From: a virus
Direction: 5' to 3' (one strand)
IMG/VR virus record: IMGVR_UViG_3300025137_000134
Coordinates: 1 to 34,359 of that record
DNA length: 34,359 bases
This document shows positions 25,851 to 32,434 of this stretch, piece by piece. The position numbers and the translations under genes are program-made. Numbering within the stretch: position 1 is the stretch's first letter; each line of letters starts with the position of its first letter. The notes under the pieces were generated by a model that was not told the DNA's origin, ran no database searches, and was given only the letters and a program-made list of their open reading frames with translations.

Positions 25851-26591
25851 TTACATTCTTTTTCCAATACGTTCTGCTCTTTTAGCCATTCTATCATATT
25901 TTCTTCTTTGCTTAAGTGCTTTTGATTGATTTTTAGCAATATCAGATGTACTACTTGAAGACTTAATATTTTTAATAGCTTTTTCACCTTTAGCTCTTGC
26001 TTGACTAGCTTTTGCAATAGTCTTTTTTAATCTTCTACTTTTTCTAGAATTTGTTGCATCTTTAACAATAGGCATAATTTTTAAATCAGCTTTTGCTTCT
26101 GCAGATTTAACTTTTGGTCCATCAGTTTTAATTTTTTGTGCATAAGTGTTAGTAGTTTTTACAGCTTTAACTTTCTTTCTTGCTTTTACTTTTGGTTTTG
26201 TTTTTACCGCCGGCTTTGTTTTAGCTGAAGAGCCTATACCAAATCCTTCATTTCCGGATCCATCATTTTGCACACCACTTGTTCCAATAGATTTTATTTG
26301 AGTTGGTGGTTTTAACTGATTAGATGCATAGTTAGCTTGTTTTTCAGTCATAGGACCAAAATCATTTTTTGCAGATCCAACAGGACCTAAATTGGCTTTA
26401 TTGGATGTAGACGTTTTTTTAGCAGCTAATTCAGCCATAGTAAGATTACCAGAAGCTCTTCTTCTTTGTTGCACTTTATCTGCAACTTCTTTAGTACCTA
26501 TACTTCTTAAAGCTTTTATAATTAATCCGTCAACTTCTAAGGGAGTTTTATAACCTTTATTAAGATTAAAAAGAGCTGAATTTTTTTTCAT
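25851..26591 (-). CDS. Large basic motif-sharing protein B
   Basis: A 246-residue protein, very rich in Lys, Arg, Ala and Ser. I chose ATG 26591 because it comes 2 bp after the upstream stop and gives MKKNSALFNLNKGYKTP, whose SALFNLNKGY motif matches the neighbour SALANLNKGY; the longer open frame to 26675 overlaps that gene. The middle is a Lys/Ala tract (KPAVKTKPKVKARKKVKAVK), then ADLKIMPIVKDATNSRKSRR, and the end is SKALKQRRKYDRMAKRAERI. The makeup recalls histone-H1-like or nucic-acid-binding tails. It may coat or condense phage DNA, or be packaged with it; this is inference from charge alone. Confidence 0.6.
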   Translation of the reverse strand: MKKNSALFNLNKGYKTPLEVDGLIIKALRSIGTKEVADKVQQRRRASGNLTMAELAAKKTSTSNKANLGPVGSAKNDFGPMTEKQANYASNQLKPPTQIKSIGTSGVQNDGSGNEGFGIGSSAKTKPAVKTKPKVKARKKVKAVKTTNTYAQKIKTDGPKVKSAEAKADLKIMPIVKDATNSRKSRRLKKTIAKASQARAKGEKAIKNIKSSSSTSDIAKNQSKALKQRRKYDRMAKRAERIGKRM

Positions 26592-26592
26592 G

Positions 26593-26862
26593 TTATTTTT
26601 TTGAATTAGCAGGTTTACCCATTTTTGATCCGTAACCTTTGTTAAGATTTGCAAGCGCAGAACCTCTATTATCAACAGGCATGTCTTTTAAATCTGCCGC
26701 AGCTTGTTTAGCAGCAGCTTCTTTGCTCATTCCTTTTGCTTTATATTCAGCCATTTTTCCTCCAAAGGCATTACCATTTAAAGGTGCTCCAAATTTATTA
26801 TTATCTGTTACGCCCTTCATGCTTAAAGGGTGTTTGCTTTGATTGTATCCCATTTTTTTCAT
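26593..26862 (-). CDS. Basic motif-sharing protein C
   Basis: An 89-residue Lys/Ala/Gly-rich protein: MKKMGYNQSKHPLSMKG, NKFGAPLNGNAFGGKMAEYK, a short Ala-rich helix MSKEAAAKQAAADLKDMP, then VDNRGSALANLNKGYGSKMG. DLKDMPVDNR (57-66) matches DLKYMPIDNR of the 161-residue gene, and SALANLNKGY (68-77) matches SALFNLNKGY of the gene just downstream. It ends 1 bp before that gene. No membrane segment or enzyme motif is seen. It is probably a virion-associated or assembly accessory of unknown role. Confidence 0.6.
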   Translation of the reverse strand: MKKMGYNQSKHPLSMKGVTDNNKFGAPLNGNAFGGKMAEYKAKGMSKEAAAKQAAADLKDMPVDNRGSALANLNKGYGSKMGKPANSKK

Positions 26863-26866
26863 AATA

Positions 26867-27079
26867 TTAGTGTTTCATGTGTTTACTTAAAAAAGATCCA
26901 TCACTCTTGATGTCCCCTGCTAGTTTTGAAATATGTTTTTCATCAGCTGTTTGATTAATATCTTTATATTTACCACCCTTACGCTGATCATCAAGTACAT
27001 CTCTCTTTAAATAATCAATGTGAGCTTTATCATCTCTCATTGCGGCACGTACATTGCCTTTAGTTATTTTAGTTCCCAT
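26867..27079 (-). CDS. Small charged hypothetical protein
   Basis: A 70-residue protein with many Lys, Asp and His residues: GNVRAAMRDDKAHIDYLKRD, LDDQRKGGKYKDINQTADEK, ISKLAGDIKSDGSFLSKHMK. It is predicted to be helical and soluble. I do not recognise the family. It lies within the run of small basic genes, 4 bp before protein C and 21 bp after the 59-residue gene, in the same transcript. It does not carry the DLKxMP or SALxN motifs. Confidence 0.55.
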   Translation of the reverse strand: MGTKITKGNVRAAMRDDKAHIDYLKRDVLDDQRKGGKYKDINQTADEKHISKLAGDIKSDGSFLSKHMKH

Positions 27080-27100
27080 TTGTTTAATTTTAATTATTAA

Positions 27101-27280
27101 TTATTTTTTGCAACCAAAGTTATTTGCATAGTTTGCCATTTCTCTAACGTCTTTACTATACTTACCTTTTTTTGCTTTCATCACTGCTGAAGCTGCAGAA
27201 CAAGCATCTTTAAAACCATTAGCTTTTGCCCATGTTGTAAATTTACCTCTGTTTGCTTTTTTAATTTGTGGAAATTTTTT
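27101..27280 (-). CDS. Small basic Cys-containing conserved phage protein
   Basis: A 59-residue protein. I chose ATG 27280 (MKKFPQIKKANRGKFTTWAK), 13 bp after the upstream stop; a longer frame to 27358 would overlap that gene by 65 bp. The sequence continues NGFKDACSAASAVMKAKKGK and REMANYANNFGCKK. Two cysteines (one central, one near the end) could pair or bind metal. I recall similar proteins next to the 106-residue basic family below in marine phages; the function is unknown. The composition is strongly basic, and nucleic-acid or virion binding is possible. Confidence 0.6.
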   Translation of the reverse strand, partial: KKFPQIKKANRGKFTTWAKANGFKDACSAASAVMKAKKGKYSKDVREMANYANNFGCKK

Positions 27281-27293
27281 CATAATTTTTATT

Positions 27294-27614
27294 TTAGCAG
27301 TTCCATCGACGTCGTGCAGCTCTACCTCTTTTAGATTTCCATCCTTTAGATCGAGCACAAAATGATTTACGTCTTTTCCAAGCTTTACTTCCTTTTTTAA
27401 TTTTCTTAGGATCTTTAGTAACTGCCGTTTGCAGTTTGCTACCTGGATTATCTCTTTTATATTTTTTAACGCCTTTTTCAGACATTCCTCCCCCAGCCGC
27501 AGCTCCTGTACCTGTAGACTTAGCTTTATTATAATAGCCTAATGACTTCTTTTTTGAAGGAGCAGGGGGCTTTGATTTTTTAAGGAATGGTGAATTTGTT
27601 TGTACGTACGGCAT
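27294..27614 (-). CDS. Basic conserved phage protein with KRRKSFCAR...RRRWNC end
   Basis: A 106-residue protein, extremely Lys/Arg-rich. The N-terminal 45 residues are a Pro/Lys/Gly linker (PPAPSKKKSLGYYNK; GTGAAAGGGMSEKGVKKYKR), followed by NPGSKLQTAVTKDPKKIKKG and SKAWKRRKSFCARSKGW, ending RAARRRWNC. The KRRKSFCAR plus RRRWNC pair is a hallmark of a small family of unknown function that I recall in many marine phages (possibly DUF6321, number not certain). It is positively charged enough to bind nucleic acid. The start ATG at 27614 abuts the end of the endolysin gene. Confidence 0.75.
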   Translation of the reverse strand: MPYVQTNSPFLKKSKPPAPSKKKSLGYYNKAKSTGTGAAAGGGMSEKGVKKYKRDNPGSKLQTAVTKDPKKIKKGSKAWKRRKSFCARSKGWKSKRGRAARRRWNC

Positions 27615-28081
27615 TATATTATTTTATATTGTGTTTTACCATCTATTCTAAAAGCTTGGAGTATTCTTTTTCTATTTTCCATTTCTGATATAAAACTAAA
27701 ATGTACCCAGTCGGGATTATGAGAATCTCCATATTCCCATATTAATTGATCAAAATCTAAATTGTCTTTTATAAAATGAAACATTTCAGCATTAGATTTA
27801 TAATTATATATATCATCTACATCAATTGCTCTTCCTTCACAATGTTGTGACCGGGAACTCCCTCCTATTGCTTTATTTAATTTTTCACAGCGAAAAAACG
27901 AAGTTACTTTAATTGGTCCTCCAACCCATTCGCGTAGTGGTTCAAATACTTTATCAGCTACTTGGCTCATGTTTTGCATTTGATATTCTGTTGGTATATT
28001 TTCAATACCTTTTCGTATTGCGGTTGAGGATTTTATAGATTCACTGTAAGTTATATGTTCACTAATATACTTACTTTTCAT
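27614..28081 (-). CDS. Endolysin: peptidase M15A-type zinc peptidase
   Basis: A 155-residue protein with the M15A active-site pattern: SQHCEGRAIDVDD with H80 and D87 as zinc ligands, and DWVHFSF with H127 as the third ligand. An upstream PIKVTSFFRCEKLNKAIGG segment matches the family's VTSGYRxxxLNxAVGG block. The family cleaves peptide bonds in peptidoglycan cross-bridges or stem peptides. No signal peptide or transmembrane helix is present, so export must depend on a holin; a holin gene lies 2.7 kb downstream. The gene lies after a 50-residue membrane-protein gene and before a basic-protein gene. It starts at ATG 28081, 5 bp after the upstream stop. Confidence 0.9.
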   Translation of the reverse strand: MKSKYISEHITYSESIKSSTAIRKGIENIPTEYQMQNMSQVADKVFEPLREWVGGPIKVTSFFRCEKLNKAIGGSSRSQHCEGRAIDVDDIYNYKSNAEMFHFIKDNLDFDQLIWEYGDSHNPDWVHFSFISEMENRKRILQAFRIDGKTQYKII

Positions 28082-28086
28082 ATTAC

Positions 28087-28239
28087 TTATTTTTTAGCGC
28101 TTTTACTCAAAATATACCACTTATGAATAGTATAACCAATTGTTAAAAGCAATAAAGTTATTTTTAAATATGCGTCGATGCTCATTAATGAAACCATCAG
28201 CGATGCACCATTTATAATGTAAAGCTTCAAATCCGTCAT
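28087..28239 (-). CDS. Small membrane protein beside the endolysin
   Basis: A 50-residue open frame with start ATG 28239, 7 bp after the upstream stop, and stop TAA 5 bp before the endolysin start. It reads MTDLKLYIINGASLMVSLMS, IDAYLKITLLLLTIGYTIHK, WYILSKSAKK. It has one or two hydrophobic stretches (about 6-19 and 25-38) and a positively charged end, a typical small phage membrane protein. Its position directly ahead of the endolysin fits a holin, antiholin or lysis accessory, but the three-helix holin elsewhere in the window is the better holin candidate. The gene is short; it is supported by tight packing between neighbours. Confidence 0.7.
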   Translation of the reverse strand: MTDLKLYIINGASLMVSLMSIDAYLKITLLLLTIGYTIHKWYILSKSAKK

Positions 28240-28246
28240 TGTCGAT

Positions 28247-28519
28247 TTAAAATTTAGCATTACCTGTATATCTTTTTACAGACTTAAGGGCATTTGCATC
28301 TCCTCCTTTATTAGCTTGAGCTATTGAAGTAATAGGTGTACCTGCAGGATATGCTTTTGTAGGATATTTAGAAACTTCCATTCCATTAATACCACTACTA
28401 GAACCTGGTGCGTGCTGACGATTGTCTTGACTTAAAGGCCCGTCCCATATATGTGATTCACCTACTATTCCTACTTTTTTATTTTTTGATGCTGCATTGT
28501 ATGCTTTATCTTCTTTCAT
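28247..28519 (-). CDS. Small hypothetical protein
   Basis: A 90-residue Gly/Ser/Lys-rich polar protein: AYNAASKNKKVGIVGESHIW, then DGPLSQDNRQHAPGSSSGIN, then PAGTPITSIAQANKGG and KSVKRYTGNAKF. I do not recognise a family or motif; it is probably extended or disordered and soluble. It starts in an ATGA overlap with the stop of the upstream 80-residue gene and ends 7 bp before the small membrane protein. A virion-accessory role would fit neighbours, but there is no direct evidence. Confidence 0.55.
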   Translation of the reverse strand: MKEDKAYNAASKNKKVGIVGESHIWDGPLSQDNRQHAPGSSSGINGMEVSKYPTKAYPAGTPITSIAQANKGGDANALKSVKRYTGNAKF

Positions 28520-28758
28520 TGTGTATTATTTAAATTTGTTGTTGGTATTTCTCTATCAAATGAATTAGGTATGGGTTGTCCAAATATTTGTGCTCCAGTT
28601 TGCATTTCTCTAGGAGTAAATGGTGAGGGAGACATAGCAGGACCCCTACTTGCTTGTCCTGGAATTGGCATAATTCCTTGTAAGTCAGCAGAAGGTAATG
28701 TTGTTCCCATAGGATCAACAGCTCCTAAATAACTAAATGCTGATTCTTCTTTTTTCAT
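28516..28758 (-). CDS. Small Pro/Gly/Ser-rich hypothetical protein
   Basis: An 80-residue protein. I chose ATG 28758, the second base after the upstream stop, giving MKKEESAFSYLGAVDPMG; an earlier ATG at 28776 overlaps the previous gene. The sequence is Pro/Gly/Ser-rich (PSADLQGIMPIPGQASRGPA; SPSPFTPREMQTGAQIFGQP) and likely disordered. The N-terminal ESAFSYLG...DP is a weak version of the SALFN...DP motif of the basic proteins downstream. No enzyme motif is seen. The stop overlaps the next start as ATGA. Confidence 0.55.
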   Translation of the reverse strand: MKKEESAFSYLGAVDPMGTTLPSADLQGIMPIPGQASRGPAMSPSPFTPREMQTGAQIFGQPIPNSFDREIPTTNLNNTQ

Positions 28759-28759
28759 A

Positions 28760-29206
28760 TTATCTATTTTTATCATTATTTACATTTTTTATTGCAGTTT
28801 GCAAAACAATATCAGTGTAAGTTTTACCCCTCATAATTGAATTTCTTTTTTCACTACTAGGAATATCTTCTTCACCAAGCATAATACGGTACATTCTACT
28901 TATTAGCTGTTTACACTTAAATGAAACTTTGTATATGTTATACTTTTGAGTAGTTTGATTCCGACGTCTCCATACTTCAATCCAACTCTCTTTCAATAAT
29001 CTGTTCCAGCGCTTATTATCCCAGCTGTAAGCGTACGTACCTATCTTATAATCTTGTTTTGTAAATAATTTAGTGCAATCAAAATAAATTAAAAGCTCTA
29101 AATCAGCATCATTTAAATTGTTATTACGACAAGCCCACTTTCGAATTATTCTATAATGTTTTAGCAAGTTTATATCTCTTAATTCACTTGCCTCAAGCTT
29201 TTTCAT
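28760..29206 (-). CDS. Possible winged-helix regulator or DNA-binding protein
   Basis: A 148-residue basic protein. Residues 10-110 have the order expected of a winged helix: helices (RDINLLKHYRIIRKWACRNN; NDADLELLIYFDC), a recognition-like helix with Trp and Arg (SWDNKRWNRLLKESWIEVW), then a hairpin (RRNQTTQKYNIYKVSFKCKQ). The C-terminal 40 residues are polar (LGEEDIPSSEKRNSIMRGKT). This is a pattern call, not a family hit. It is placed directly after groES (ATGA overlap at 29206) and before small accessory genes, which would suit a late-gene regulator or a DNA-binding packaging factor. Confidence 0.5.
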   Translation of the reverse strand: MKKLEASELRDINLLKHYRIIRKWACRNNNLNDADLELLIYFDCTKLFTKQDYKIGTYAYSWDNKRWNRLLKESWIEVWRRRNQTTQKYNIYKVSFKCKQLISRMYRIMLGEEDIPSSEKRNSIMRGKTYTDIVLQTAIKNVNNDKNR

Positions 29207-29466
29207 AACACTACAACTATATCAGAAGATTTTATAACATGATAAGCTGTTTTGTTTATTTCTATAATATGTCCAGCATGTTTATCAAAATATATTTTAT
29301 CTTTTTGTTTTATGCCTTCAACTTCATCACCTACTGATATTACTTCTGCTTCTATATATCTTACATCATCTTTATGAGCATCCGCTAAAAGCAATCCTCC
29401 TTCTGTTTTAGATATTTCTTTAGCTGTCTTATTTATTATTAAATTTCTACCTATTGCCTTCATCAA
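29203..29466 (-). CDS. groES: Phage co-chaperonin GroES
   Basis: An 87-residue protein matching Cpn10: AIGRNLIINKTA at the N-terminus, a mobile-loop-like KTEGGLLLADAHKDDVR, then AEVISVGDEVEGIKQKDKIY and HVIKSSDIVVVL at the end. The mobile loop GGLLL carries the hydrophobic tripeptide that docks on GroEL. The length is near that of bacterial GroES (about 97 residues). Its start overlaps the end of groEL by 20 bp, so the order is groEL then groES, opposite to the bacterial operon. Phage co-chaperonins of this kind help fold capsid or other late proteins, as gp31 does in T4. Confidence 0.85.
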   Translation of the reverse strand: MMKAIGRNLIINKTAKEISKTEGGLLLADAHKDDVRYIEAEVISVGDEVEGIKQKDKIYFDKHAGHIIEINKTAYHVIKSSDIVVVL

Positions 29467-31000
29467 CTCTTAAATTATTGATTACACAATCTGTAGATAA
29501 TATTGTAGTTGCAACAGATACTGCATTTGATAATGCACTTTTTGTAACTAGCAGTGGATCTATAATACCACTTTTAATAAGATTACAACTTTTACCTGTT
29601 ATTACATTAATACCAGTACCTTCACCTAAAAATGGTCCATATGTAATACCCGCATTACTTAATATTGTTTTATATGGATATTTAATTGCATTTATAAGTA
29701 TTTTTTCAGATGTTGATGGATTTTTAATTGAATCAGCCGCGTTATGTAATGCTATACCTCCACCTGGAACAATACCTTCTTTTATTGCAGCTTTAGTTGC
29801 ACATATTGCATCTTCAACCCTATCTGATTTTTCTTTTAATTCTATATCTGAATTAGCACCTACTTTTACTATTGCTATTTTAGCCGATAAACGAGCTAAA
29901 CGTTTTTCTAATCTAATGATTTCAGCGGGAGGTTTATTTTTATTTAAATCTTTTTTTATTTGTTTTATAGATTTTAAAACTTCTCCTGAAGGTTCAGAAA
30001 CTTGAATTATAGTTTCTTCATCTGTTGTAATACTTTTTAAGCATGTCCCTAAAAATTCTGGTTTAATAAAATCTAAATCATCACCTAAATCTTCATTAAT
30101 TATTGTTGCTCCCGTTAACATAGCTAAATCAGTTAACATTTCTTTTTTAGTTATTCCATATGTAGGAGCATTTATAACATTAACTTTTATATTACCCTTT
30201 ACTTTATTCATGGCTAAAGCAGCTATAACTGGTTGCTCAATATCTGCTACTATTAATAAAGGTTTATTGTTTTTTATAACGTATTCTAATATACTTTGTA
30301 TTTGTCTTACATTTTCTACTGGTGATTCAATTAATAAAACTTCCGGATTTTCTAATTCAGCTGTTCTATTTTCTTTACTTGTTATAAAATGAGAGTTTAT
30401 TAATCCCTTTTCATATTGAACACCATCTACAATTTCAATTTCTGTTTCTGCAAGTGATGACATTTCCATCATAACTACACCTGTTTCATCTACTGCTCTA
30501 AAAGCATCACCAATTATTTTACCAAGATCAGAATCATTATTAGTTGATATTGTAGCTATTTGATCAATCATATTTCCTTTAACAGGAACTTTAATTTTAT
30601 CTAAATATTTTAAAGTCTTTTTAAGAGCTGAATCAATTCCAAATTTAACATCTCTTACACTTACACTTTTATGTATTTTAGAGGCTTCATGAAGTATTGC
30701 ATGAGCTAATACGGTAGCTGTAGTAGTTCCATCTCCGGCTTCTTTAACTGTTTTGCGAGCTGCTTCTTTTAAAAGTGTTGCTCCCATGTTTTCAACTGGG
30801 TCTAATAGTATAATACTATCTGCTACAGTTACTCCATCTTTTGTAATAACAGGTTTACCTGATCCATCTTCCAGCATTACGCACTTACCACCAGCTCCTA
30901 ATGTAGAGCTGACAGCATTAGTGAGTTTATTTATACCTTCAAATACTTTTTCCCTAGCTTCATTTCCAAAGCTAAGGTTTTTGACGATTGCGTCTGACAT
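29447..31000 (-). CDS. groEL: Phage chaperonin GroEL
   Basis: A 517-residue Hsp60/GroEL with conserved ATPase residues: ITKDG (D55), the GDGTTTATV phosphate loop (89-97), RVEDAI with D397 (equivalent of E. coli D398), IVPGGGIAL (410-418) and GIIDP with D481. The middle has the apical-domain pattern (IEIVDGVQYEKGLINSHFIT; ENPEVLLIESPVENVRQIQS). It is shorter than bacterial GroEL (about 548), with a deletion near 440-470 and no Gly-Gly-Met tail; it ends NNLRVDEGNR. The ATP-binding residues suggest an active folding chamber. It lies upstream of groES and downstream of a 96-residue gene. Some giant phages also encode GroEL; here it is likely needed for late-protein folding. Confidence 0.93.
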   Translation of the reverse strand: MSDAIVKNLSFGNEAREKVFEGINKLTNAVSSTLGAGGKCVMLEDGSGKPVITKDGVTVADSIILLDPVENMGATLLKEAARKTVKEAGDGTTTATVLAHAILHEASKIHKSVSVRDVKFGIDSALKKTLKYLDKIKVPVKGNMIDQIATISTNNDSDLGKIIGDAFRAVDETGVVMMEMSSLAETEIEIVDGVQYEKGLINSHFITSKENRTAELENPEVLLIESPVENVRQIQSILEYVIKNNKPLLIVADIEQPVIAALAMNKVKGNIKVNVINAPTYGITKKEMLTDLAMLTGATIINEDLGDDLDFIKPEFLGTCLKSITTDEETIIQVSEPSGEVLKSIKQIKKDLNKNKPPAEIIRLEKRLARLSAKIAIVKVGANSDIELKEKSDRVEDAICATKAAIKEGIVPGGGIALHNAADSIKNPSTSEKILINAIKYPYKTILSNAGITYGPFLGEGTGINVITGKSCNLIKSGIIDPLLVTKSALSNAVSVATTILSTDCVINNLRVDEGNR

Positions 31001-31027
31001 AATTTAATTAAATTTGATTAGTAATAT

Positions 31028-31318
31028 TTATTTGAAAGTTTTTACAACTTTAGGTCCTTCAAGATAACCAATTTTCTTTTTGTAATATTCAATTGAAGCA
31101 TCAATAGCAGCCTCAGCTCCTTCTAATGTTTCTCTTCTAGTTACATCATTCCAATCAGTATCTATTTTAAAATCTTGATATTCAGTTTGAAAAAATCCGT
31201 TTGGTAATTGGGTTATACGCCAATTTTCTTTATCAGCGATGTGCTTCCAAAGGTTTTTGGTTTCTTCTGAAATTTGTGGTTGACTATTCCACGTACTAGT
31301 CCGGTAATATAGTGTCAT
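31028..31318 (-). CDS. Small hypothetical protein upstream of groEL
   Basis: A 96-residue acidic, Trp-rich soluble protein: WNSQPQISEETKNLWKHIAD, KENWRITQLPNGFFQTEYQD, WNDVTRRETLEGAEAAIDAS and SIEYYKKKIGYLEG. I recall similar sequences in marine phages but no function. There is no membrane or catalytic motif. It is first after the 103-bp intergenic region with the inverted repeat and lies 27 bp before groEL, so it may share its promoter. A role as a chaperonin-linked accessory is only a positional guess. Confidence 0.6.
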   Translation of the reverse strand: MTLYYRTSTWNSQPQISEETKNLWKHIADKENWRITQLPNGFFQTEYQDFKIDTDWNDVTRRETLEGAEAAIDASIEYYKKKIGYLEGPKVVKTFK

Positions 31319-31335
31319 TTTGGTATTGGTTTTTT

Positions 31336-31371
31336 AGCTTACACAAATTATTATAATGCCAAAGGTAAGCT
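31336..31371. repeat. Inverted repeat in the adhesin-groEL intergenic region
   Basis: Seven-base perfect arms AGCTTAC (31336-31342) and GTAAGCT (31365-31371) flank a 22-base AT-rich loop that holds a TATAAT sequence on the minus strand. The 103-bp region 31319-31421 is the only longer intergenic gap between the adhesin and groEL blocks and otherwise shows only AT-rich sequence. The repeat could be an operator, a weak terminator or a promoter region; no -35 match or T run settles this. Confidence 0.4.
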
Positions 31372-31421
31372 TTCTTTAGCATATTGGTTTATAATATATT
31401 ATTACTTGTTTTTTTTATTTT

Positions 31422-32288
31422 TTAGTAATATAAAATTACTGATCCGGCACCGCCACCATGATTTGCAAATGCCGTTGACGTGCTACAAGCTCCACCAGAG
31501 CCATAACCTTGAGGAAAACCGGGTCCCACACCTCCTACATCATATATATTATTACCAGCTCCTCCTCCCATTCCGTAGCCATTAACTCCTTGAAAACCTT
31601 CAGCTAAACGCCACGAACTGTTACCATATCCATCTGTTCGAAATGCTCCTTTTCCAAAAGGAAATCCAGAAGTTGAAAGTGTAGTGCTTCCATAAACAAT
31701 TGTAGAATTACCTTCACTAAGAGATCTTCCACCACCATTACCACATGTTAGTACTAAATTTGTTGATGCTGTAGCTATAGTTAATGTCCCACTTGTAAAT
31801 CTTCCTCCATTACCTCCTCCTCCAGCACTTCCTGATTGATTGGTAGGATCATATCCGTTTGCTCCTCCTCCAATTATAAAATAACCAATTGAAGCGCCAT
31901 CTACTAAACCTAAATCTGTAGCTGGATTAACTGCTATATCTGTATTAATATTACAAATAGTAACAGTATTATTATTATGTGTGGTACTCGGTGGAGTACT
32001 CACAAAATCAAAATTGTTGTAATTTCCTCCAGAACTACCTGTTTTTTGTATAATATAAGGCCCATCTGTAATAGGATAACCAAACCAAAGAGTACATTTA
32101 GTTCCATTAGCTAAAGCGGTTGTATTAGCTTGATCAATAGTAATAGCTGTATTGCCACCTGTATATCCAAAAGGATAAACTCGACCTTGTGCAATATTAC
32201 CTCTTAAATTATATTCTTTTGTAAAGCCACCACCGCCGCCTCCACCGCCGCCGGTTGATAATTCTGTTGCTCCTAAATATATTGCCAT
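31422..32288 (-). CDS. Glycine-rich tail adhesin II
   Basis: A 288-residue Gly/Ser/Thr/Asn-rich protein. Near the N-terminus is a run of nine Gly residues (about 13-21), coded by short GGC/GGT/GGA repeats. Beta-rich segments follow (YNLRGNIAQGRVYPFGYTGG; KCTLWFGYPITDGPYIIQKT), then a Gly-rich domain: DGASIGYFIIGGGANGYDP, SAGGGGNGGRFTSGTLTIAT, LTCGNGGGRSLSEG, GGGAGSVILYY at the end. Such C-terminal polyglycine folds are used as receptor-binding tips in other tailed phages. The gene lies downstream of the other fibre genes. The host receptor is unknown. Repeat slippage in the poly-Gly codons could change the frame and so alter expression. Confidence 0.75.
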   Translation of the reverse strand: MAIYLGATELSTGGGGGGGGGFTKEYNLRGNIAQGRVYPFGYTGGNTAITIDQANTTALANGTKCTLWFGYPITDGPYIIQKTGSSGGNYNNFDFVSTPPSTTHNNNTVTICNINTDIAVNPATDLGLVDGASIGYFIIGGGANGYDPTNQSGSAGGGGNGGRFTSGTLTIATASTNLVLTCGNGGGRSLSEGNSTIVYGSTTLSTSGFPFGKGAFRTDGYGNSSWRLAEGFQGVNGYGMGGGAGNNIYDVGGVGPGFPQGYGSGGACSTSTAFANHGGGAGSVILYY

Positions 32289-32298
32289 TATTTATATT

Positions 32299-32424
32299 TT
32301 ATGTTGTTATATATATTGTACTTGCACTATACGATCCTAATGCATCATATGCTGCTTGTGTTAATGTTATTGTTTTTATAATTGATGAATCTACATTTGT
32401 TGATTCTACTACTGTTCCTGCCAT
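32299..32424 (-). CDS. Very small tail-fibre-linked protein
   Basis: A 41-residue open frame, ATG 32424 to TAA, preceded by AT-rich sequence and ending 10 bp before the next start: MAGTVVESTNVDSSIIKTIT, LTQAAYDALGSYSASTIYIT, T. LTQAxYDAL is a phrase I recall from short structural proteins and fibre segments in phages. It fits exactly between the fibre-associated protein and adhesin II. No motif gives a function. The codon use resembles the neighbours. Confidence 0.6.
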   Translation of the reverse strand: MAGTVVESTNVDSSIIKTITLTQAAYDALGSYSASTIYITT

Positions 32425-32434
32425 TTTATTGTTT

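Noticed and set aside
26592-26675. Upstream extension of basic protein B to ATG 26675
   Set aside because: It overlaps basic protein C by 83 bp, and the shorter start gives the MKKNSALFN motif directly after the upstream stop.
27281-27358. Upstream extension of the 59-residue protein
   Set aside because: It would overlap the 106-residue basic gene; the internal ATG lies 13 bp after that gene's stop.
29454-30005. Plus-strand 183-codon open frame
   Set aside because: It lies antisense to groEL, whose motifs are clear. The plus frame has no recognisable motif and follows from codon bias of the real gene.
31319-31403. A 28-codon minus-strand frame starting MLKKAYLWHYNN
   Set aside because: It overlaps the start of the 96-residue gene, has no support from composition, and crosses the inverted repeat.
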